Source: Mixophyes australis (taxonomy: Eukaryota > Chordata > Amphibia > Anura > Limnodynastidae). From it: DNA of 64,000 nt. The notes beneath the pieces were generated by a model. It saw nothing but the letters and a program-made list of their open reading frames with translations, ran no database searches and was not told the origin of the DNA. The DNA is taken from positions 142,551,729 to 142,615,728 of the forward strand of contig JAVHZZ010000004.1 in the NCBI GenBank assembly GCA_036250195.1. The letters run 5' to 3'. Shown here one piece after another: positions 57,688 through 64,000 of this stretch. Position numbers and translations under genes: made by a program. The first letter of the stretch is position 1; each line of letters starts with the position of its first letter.

Positions 57688-59417
57688 CAGGGCTGGACTG
57701 GCCATCTGGCTCTTCTGCCAGAAGGGCTGATGGCTGTATGGGCCGGTCCGGTTCCCTGCGCTTCTAGTCCTGCAGCTTTTTATTTTTTTCCTTATGTACT
57801 TCTGCGCGGCCGCGCGATGTGACGTCATGACATCACGCAGCCGCCTAGGAGCCTTTGGTCTGAGTGTTGAGGTAAGTTGGTGTGCTCTTTTTATTTGTAT
57901 TCCATCCAGGGGATAGTGACAGATACTGCAGGGGGAGGGGTGAGTGAAAATGTCTGCAGGAGGAAGGGGGGGGGGGGGTGAGTGAGAATGTCTGCAGGAG
58001 GAAGGTGGGGTGTGTTAAAATGTCTGCAGGGGGAAGGGGGGGGTTGAGTGAAAATGTCTGCAGGAGGAAGGGGGGGGTGAGTGAGAATGTCTGCAGGAGG
58101 AAGGGGGGGGGGTGAGTGAAAATGTCTGCAGGGGGAAGGTGGGGTGTGTGAAAATGTCTGCAGGGGGGACAATGGCTGTAGGAGGGGGAAATAAAAATGG
58201 CCAATGTGTGTGGGGGACAGTATATGACTATAATGTGTGCTAGTAAGTGAATGTGGGGTTGTTTGGGAAAAATTAGGTCTATTTATTAAATGTGATTATG
58301 AATTATTTAATGCCTGAGATGGTTGTGGGAAATGGTTATTTTTATTAAAAGTAAATGCTAGTTAATTTCTTGCTGGGGTTGTTTGGAGGGAGGGAAATAG
58401 GTTTATTTATTAAATGGGAATATTATTAATTTAATGTTGGGGCTGTTTGTAGGGAAATAGGTCTATTTATTAAATGTATATACTATTTAATGTCAGGGCT
58501 TCTTGGAGGGAAATAGATGTATTTATCAAATGTGAATACTATTATTTTAATGTTGGGGCTGGATTGAGGCCTAATTTTAAAACGTGGGTGCTATATTGAT
58601 TTAACACCAGTGCTGGTTGGAGTTTTCTAAATTTCATGTACCCATTTCCCCCCCCCCCGAATAGGGCCCCCAACATTCCAGGATCCAGACAAGCAGCAAC
58701 TGATCTAAAGACACCAGCAGCCACAAGTGATGACAAGACAGGTAGGAGAGAGCAGGACAGTCTGCCAACTGTCCTGAATTTGGTGGGTGACTGTCCCGCT
58801 TAGTCGGGATTTGGTGTGACTACAAGGACAGTTGGGAGGTATGTCCTACTTCACATTGTACTGCTTGTGAAGGCAGAACTGTGTGTACCTAACAGTAGTG
58901 CTCACAGTATTGTCTGTGTATTTGTTGAAAATGTGTCTAATAACCATATTACATGCTAGGAGCCCACTTGTCTTAAGTGCCTAGGGCCCCGCGAGCCTTA
59001 ATCCAGCTCTGTTTAGCAGGAGGGAGCTGATAGCTACTCCCAGTTCCTGGATAGGACACAGCCTGCAGAGCAAGCCGAGGAGCTGTAAGTCTAATGAGAT
59101 TTATTAATCTTGTGAGACTAAGAGCTTCCCTGCTCACTCTACAGGAAGTTCACACTCTGATGGACGTCAGCAGCATCAGAAGCAAGTACAGTGGGCTGGG
59201 GGTGTTGTAATGTGTTTCTGGGGTTGGGGGTGGCATGATAGGGAGGGCCTGATAAAACATTACATTTATTATAATGTATGTATCAATGCCTCATGTTGAC
59301 CACGCCCCCAACATAATGTGGCTGCGCAGCGGCACACAGTTTTGTCCTGCTCATCAACAGAGATGGGCCTGTATGCTTGAAATGCCAGGGCTGATTTTTA
59401 GTCCCATTCCGGCCCTG
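57688..59417. mobile_element. Non-autonomous hAT element (1730 bp) with perfect 8-bp TSD
   Basis: The ends are CAGGGCTGGACTGGCC and, inverted, CAGGGCCGGAATGGGAC. It is flanked by GATAGAAG at 57680-57687 and 59418-59425. It contains a G-rich minisatellite and degenerate TATTTATTAAATG repeats (about 58270-58530). No transposase. Confidence 0.88.
57930..58195. repeat. G-rich minisatellite, about 34-38 bp unit
   Basis: About seven copies of a unit like GTGAGTGAAAATGTCTGCAG plus GAGGAAGGGGGG are visible. The Pro/Ser/His-rich frames on the minus strand are artefacts of this repeat. Confidence 0.9.
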
Positions 59418-60623
59418 GATAGAAGTGTGTGCTAGGCCAAAATAAATGTAGTCACAATCTCCAAAATACTAGACAGAAAAAAGGATGGTAGTTTGGGTGT
59501 AGATCTATATGTCCCCTTAAATATGTCTTTAATGTTCAAAATGTGCTCCTGTATTTTTGTATTACATTTTCTAGTCAATCACAGCACTAATGAATCATTT
59601 GAAAAATTTCAAAACTGATAGTATTGTTCCACTAAAACGTAGACTGTGTTGAGTGAGATAAATGGAAAGATGATCTCTTAGGAAAATGAATTTCAATAGT
59701 GTTCACAAAGGAGAATAACACAATAGGTATTATGTTGTGTAGTAATAAACCAGGCACACCATTAAAAAGCTTCCCCAGTTTACATACACCCATGTGTACT
59801 AATGGAGTTAATTTCAGTAACAGATAAACCACTATTTCTTATATTTAAGAACATAACAAAATGCTGTTGTAAAGCTGATGTGGTACCAATATTTCAAACG
59901 GAGACTAAATCAGGGCTAACAAATTATAGACCTGGGAGTAAAATATTTGAAGTAATGCTCTCCAGATGTTTATTATGGAATATAAACTTATAACACTCGT
60001 GTCAGCATGGGTTAATAATAGGACAGGTTGTGCCAAACCAATCTGATTTTATTTATGAGATCGTAAGCTGTAAACTGGATATTGGTAGTACAGTGGATGT
60101 GCTATATTTGGATTTTTCAAAAGCATTTGATAATGTTGCACATAGCAGATTGGTACATAAAATGATGTTAGGACTAGTGGAAAATTGAAATTGAAAGATA
60201 ACTGGCTTTATGATTGAAAGCGGAGGATTGTTATAAATGCAATATACAGTTAGGTCCATATAGATTTGGACAGTGGCATAATTTTTATAATGCTCTGTAC
60301 GACAATGAATTTAAAATGAAACAATGGAGATACTTTCAGCGTTAATTTTCGAGGTTGAACAAAAATATATGAAATGTTTCGGAAGTGCAACACAATACAT
60401 AGTTCCCTATTTTCAGTGGCTCGAATGTAATTGGACAAATTAGCAATCATAAATAAAATATTCATTTTTAATACTTTGTTGTGAATCCTTTGCAGGCAAT
60501 GACTGCATGAAGTCTGGAACCCATGGACAGCAAATGCTGGGTTTCCTCCTTTTGTTATGCTTTGCCAGGCCATTACCGGAGTGGTCTTCAGTTGTTGTTT
60601 GTGGGTCTTTCTACCTGTACAGT

Positions 60624-61024
60624 CAGGCCCGGGTTCTGGAGGGCGCCACAGATAAAAAAAAATTCCTTTAAAACTGTGCGGCGACTGCTGACCATACCTT
60701 TCACGGCCGCCGCACAGCTTCAGATACATCCACAGGGAGGGGGGGAGGGACTATTGCTCACCACCTCCGCCTGTCTGCTCCGTCTCCTTCCCTCCACTCA
60801 CTGACTGACTGACTGTCGGGCGTGACATCATCATCATCACGGCCCGACAGTGTCAGTGAGTGGAGGGGAGCAGAGAGGAGGCAAGTTAAGGTAAGAAAAG
60901 ACGCACATTTTAAAAATTGGCACCCCCACCCTGCACACTTACATACTATTTTGTAAGTGTGCAGGGTGAGGGCGCCGATTTTGAAAATGTGCCTAGGGCG
61001 CCACGGACCCTAGCACCAGCCCTG
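60624..61024. mobile_element. hAT-type MITE (401 bp) with perfect 8-bp TSD, inside the Tc1 stack
   Basis: CAGGCCCGGGTTCTGGAGGG ... inverted CAGGGCTGGTGCTAGGGTCC is flanked by TGTACAGT (60616-60623, 61025-61032). The duplicated octamer spans the junction between the outer and inner Tc1 elements. The interior has hairpins around TGTCGGGC/GCCCGACA and GTGTGCAGGGT. Confidence 0.88.
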
Positions 61025-61028
61025 TGTA

Positions 61029-61500
61029 CAGTCATGGTCAAAAGTTTTGAGAACGTCACAAATATTGTTTTTCCCAAAGTTTGCTGCTTCAGTGTTTCTA
61101 GACCTTTTTGTCAGATGTTGCTATGGTATACTGAAGAAAAATGAAAAGCATTTCATAAGTGTCAAAGGCTTTTATTGACAATAACATAAGTTTATGAAAA
61201 GAGTCAATATTTGCAGTGTTGACCCTTATTTTTGAAGACCTCTGCAATTCGCAAGGTGCTCCATCATGCTGGAAAAAAGGCATTGTTCGTCATTAAACTG
61301 TTCTTTGATGTTTCGTAGAAGTTGCTCTTGGAGGATATTTTGGTACCATTCTTTATTCATGGCTGTGTTCTTAGGCAAAATTGTGAGTTAGCCCACTCCC
61401 TCGGCTGAGAAGCAACCCCACACATAGAGGGTCTGTTGGCATGACACAGACTGATGGTAGCACTCACCTTTCCTTCTCCGAACAAGTGTTTTAGGCAAAA
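61029..61500 (-). pseudogene. Inner Tc1-type transposase fragment, antisense half
   Basis: The TIR starts CAGTCATGGTCAAAAG at 61029. On the minus strand the frame reads VRRRKGECYHQSVSCQQTLY plus VWGCFSAEGVG, then LPKNTAMNKEWYQNILQEQL and HDGAPC, typical of Tc1 transposase. The next part (ITKWLGEQ...) is missing here and appears in the opposite orientation from 61500. Confidence 0.78.
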
Positions 61501-61790
61501 GTGATAACAAAGTGGCTTGGCGAGCAAAACATAAAAATTTTGGGTACATGGCCAAGAAACTCCCCAGACATAATCCCATTGAGAACTTGTGGTCACTCCT
61601 CAAGAGGCGGGTGGACAAACAAAAACCCACAAATTCTGACAAACTCCAAGCATTCATTAGGCAAGAATGGGCGGCCATTAGTCAGTATGTGGCCCAGAAG
61701 TTGATTGACAGCATGCCAGGGCGAATTGCAAAGGTCTTCAAAAAGAACACTGCAAATATTGACTCTTTGCATAAACTCGGAATGTACCAA
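61500..61790 (+). pseudogene. Inner Tc1-type transposase fragment, sense half
   Basis: The + strand reads VITKWLGEQNIKILG, then NPIENLWSLLKRRVDKQ, NSDKLQAFIRQEWAAISQYV and SMPGRIAKVFKKNTANIDSL. This is the C-terminal DD34E half, including NPIENLW. It starts where the antisense half ends, making a head-to-head chimera. Confidence 0.78.
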
Positions 61791-62299
61791 ACTGTTGATT
61801 TGGCCACTCCTAAGGTCCCCGCTATACCTCTGCTGGATTTATTTTGTTTTTTTGCAGCCTAAGAATGGCCTGTTTCACTTGCATTGAGAACAATGTTGTG
61901 GGTTCACAGCAACAGCTTCCAAATACAAATACCACACTTGGAAAAAGAAGTAACGTAGAAATAGTCTACACCTGTCCATGAAACATCTTTTGAGTAAAGC
62001 TGATAGTCTGCACTTTAGGAGCATATTCATTATGTAACCGCAACTTGAATATGTTTTGATAAACAGCTAAAACAACAAAAATTGTCAGTGCCCAAACATA
62101 TATGGACCTGCCTGTATTCAGACTTGATCACAGTTCTTAGATTGGTTCCACAGAGATCACTATTAGGCCAGTTTGCAGATGCTCCTAAACTGTGTGGGGC
62201 TATTATCACAAAATAGGATAGTAATATATGTATAAATATTTAAGAAAAAATGGAAAGTTGACCCCATAAATGGCAAATATATTTTAACGTAAATATACT

Positions 62300-63150
62300 A
62301 CAGAACTTCCCTGCCTGTCAGGACTGTAGATATAGTATATAACAGCTGCTGATAAATCTATATCACAGTGAATATATCAAAGTTGACAATAAAGCCGATC
62401 CTCAACCGGCTCCCTGTTTACAAATAACTAAACAAAAAAATGGGCAACTTCATGTAGATATGTAAAAAATAAGACTGTATGCTCAGATATCCATTTAATG
62501 AGCATGTGTATGTAAGCTACAGATGTAATTAAATGACTTAAACAGTAACCATATATCTGTCATGAATTGTTAGATACACTCTATTGGAGTCTATATAACA
62601 GTTCCTCCTCCGTATCAGTGGATATTTCTAGAAGTAAACACACCCATATGTTGTTGTATGAGTTATTTTATTACTTGCATTTTCAAGTAATGCCAAAATG
62701 TCACTGTGCATCCAAAAATATTGCAGCATTTGTACAAAATCTGTAGTTATGGGTAAAGGAAATATATTAAAGCAATACTAACGCAGTAATATCTATGTAG
62801 GGTACTGTTGATCCAAACTTCATTGTACATAAATACATGCATTTAATGAATCAAGTCTTGTAAACTCTGGGCTAAGATCCAGCAGAACGTGTATTTTGGA
62901 ATTTGTTATATCTCCTGAGAATAATGAATATAGGCATCTAAAGAAGGTGAGTCCTGTTTGGCTTCAGCTCAATATCACAGTGGTTGGATCCCATTCTACT
63001 TTGGGTAAACTCTAGAGGAGATGCCTTTTTAGCTCTGCACAATGTTATTATTCTAATAAGTATTATCTGATATGTAGCATTTAAAATTGGCTATGAACTT
63101 AAATTTATACTCAATGAAGCCTACAGCAGTAGATTTCTCTAAGTTCTGCT
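62300..63150 (-). other. TMEM266: Probable TMEM266 3' UTR and flanking DNA
   Basis: This AT-rich stretch downstream of the TMEM266 stop has no recognisable repeat. A minus-strand AATAAA (TTTATT on +) lies at 62667-62672, about 480 bp past the stop, and is a candidate polyadenylation signal. The real end of the transcript is not determined. Confidence 0.35.
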
Positions 63151-63683
63151 TCATTTTAATTCTGTATCTATCTTCTTATTCTCTAGAAGAGGGAGATTGA
63201 GTGGAATCACCGACCTATCATGAAACATTCCAAACCCCTCACAGTTCACCTTATTATAAATGTTTAGCCTGCGTCTGGGACTAGCTGTATGTAAACCAAT
63301 CGGACTACTCAAGTGTAAGTTGGCTGGATCCAGTCCTTTCTGAATGAAGGACGTGTCGTCAGAAAGAGACGATAACAGTTCTTGTACCACTGCGTTATTC
63401 ACTGTGTTTCTTATAGTTTGGGCCAAAGGACAGTAGTCCGTGGATTCTTCTCTAGTACTGCAGTCTGTAGAGGAGCAGAATACCTGGCTGCTGATGCTTT
63501 GTGCCAGCGTTTCTGAGCTCTCTGGAGATCTGGACACACTCACTGAGGTTAAACTGCTGGAGCTGCTGGTTTGCTCTGGGTTCAATGGGACTTCTGCTGA
63601 GTACAAGTCAGATGATATGTTGGGATGATGATGGACATCAATAGCAGTTGTAGTAATGATGCAGGTACCAGGAACTCCGCTTT
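63151..63683 (-). CDS. TMEM266: TMEM266, last coding exon (cytoplasmic C-terminal tail, partial gene)
   Basis: On the minus strand the acceptor ...CGTGCAG| (AG at 63684-63685) opens a 533-nt exon ending in TGA at 63151-63153. It encodes 177 residues plus a split first codon. The protein aligns with the C-terminal tail of vertebrate TMEM266: SGVPGTC, the block TTAIDVHHHPNISSDL, DCSTREE, VQELLSSLSDD, QKGLDPANL and a C-terminal PLLENK. TMEM266 is a membrane protein with a voltage-sensor-like domain and a coiled coil. Those parts are encoded by earlier exons, which must lie to the right of this window. The tail is Ser/Thr-rich and predicted cytoplasmic. The reading frame is open and looks functional. 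It converges on ETFA, as in the human genome. Confidence 0.9.
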
Positions 63684-63849
63684 CTGCACGCAACATATGG
63701 TATGAAATACACAAATATTAAACACCATATAATCTGGAAGTAACTTCAGTACCCATATAGATTTAGGTAGCAAATAATCTGGTAATTATCCAGATTATCC
63801 GAGAGAGAGAGATGCTACAGCACTAGATACCTCATATAGTATGTATGTG

Positions 63850-63883
<34 letters not shown>
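63850..63883. repeat. TA microsatellite
   Basis: About 15 TA units following TATGTATGTGTATG, in the last intron of TMEM266. Confidence 0.9.
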
Positions 63884-63887
<4 letters not shown>

Positions 63888-64000
63888 ACATTTTACTGTT
63901 AACTCCCCAATCTATTATAAATAGATCCTGAATTGTCAGGCAGGTGCTACTATTTGAGTAATAACAAGAAAATAAATAGGAAAAGCAAGAGTTAATGTGT

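Larger units (their letters stand above)
60247..62114. mobile_element. Tc1-type element (outer), with nested insertions
   Basis: The ends are CAGTTAGGTCCATATAGATT and, inverted, CAGGCAGGTCCATATATG, flanked by TA (60245-60246, 62115-62116). It sits inside the CR1 fragment and itself contains another Tc1 fragment and a hAT MITE. Confidence 0.85.
59800..62290 (+). pseudogene. CR1-type LINE ORF2 fragment, split by nested transposons
   Basis: The left part (to 60246) reads ADVVPIFQTETKSGLTNYRP (about 59876-59935) and STVDVLYLDFSKAFDNVAH (about 60090-60145), the CR1 RT A domain. The sequence resumes at 62115 with LVPQRSLLGQFADAPKLCGA (about 62140-62195), where CR1 has VPQGSVLGP and FADDTKL. Stops and substitutions (FADA for FADD) show it is inactive. 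The gap is filled exactly by the Tc1 element at 60247-62114. Confidence 0.82.

Noticed and set aside
57845..58204. Proline/serine/histidine-rich minus-strand proteins
   Set aside because: Translation of the G-rich minisatellite within the hAT element. The reading frame changes between units.

Overview
The window is vertebrate nuclear DNA, most likely from a frog (anuran amphibian). It has GT-AG introns of up to 7.5 kb and a dense load of DIRS, Penelope, CR1, L2, Tc1, hAT and Harbinger elements. A tRNA-like SINE with an L2-type tail is also present. Species cannot be assigned from the sequence alone.

Two protein-coding genes are supported. The first is ETFA (electron-transfer flavoprotein subunit alpha), complete on the + strand in 12 coding exons from 11775 to 46957. 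It predicts 333 residues with every splice phase consistent, and it carries the ETF-alpha signature and FAD-contact residues. The second is the last coding exon of TMEM266 (63151-63683, - strand); the rest of that gene lies beyond the right edge. The genes are convergent, as they are around human ETFA/TMEM266, so the window is an orthologous block in which essentially all the rest is introns and repeats.

Layout: 1-11.6 kb is upstream of ETFA and holds hAT MITEs, a Harbinger-like MITE, a minisatellite, SINE copies, a solo LTR and a hAT-like foldback nested in an unknown repeat. 11.6-14.5 kb holds the ETFA promoter region and exons 1-5. Intron 5 (14.5-21.9 kb) holds a 2.4-kb transposon with about 430-bp inverted ends and a DIRS-type fragment. 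Exons 6-9 lie at 21.9-27.5 kb, with a solo LTR, a hAT MITE and an L2 fragment in intron 8. Introns 9-11 (27.5-46.9 kb) hold MITEs, a 104-bp AC tract beside a palindrome, a Tc1 element, a Penelope element split by a solo LTR, and L2 fragments.

The intergenic part (47-63 kb) holds a decayed DIRS element carrying a 2.8-kb, nearly perfect foldback transposon. It also holds a 1.7-kb non-autonomous hAT and a nested CR1/Tc1/Tc1/hAT stack, followed by the probable 3' UTR and last exon of TMEM266.

The most notable items are the giant foldback (49294-52103) with its array of ZNF143-like motifs, the long-TIR element (14815-17210) with an orphan protein domain, and several insertions whose order can be read directly from target-site duplications. 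No CRISPR array, operon or bacterial-type system is present.
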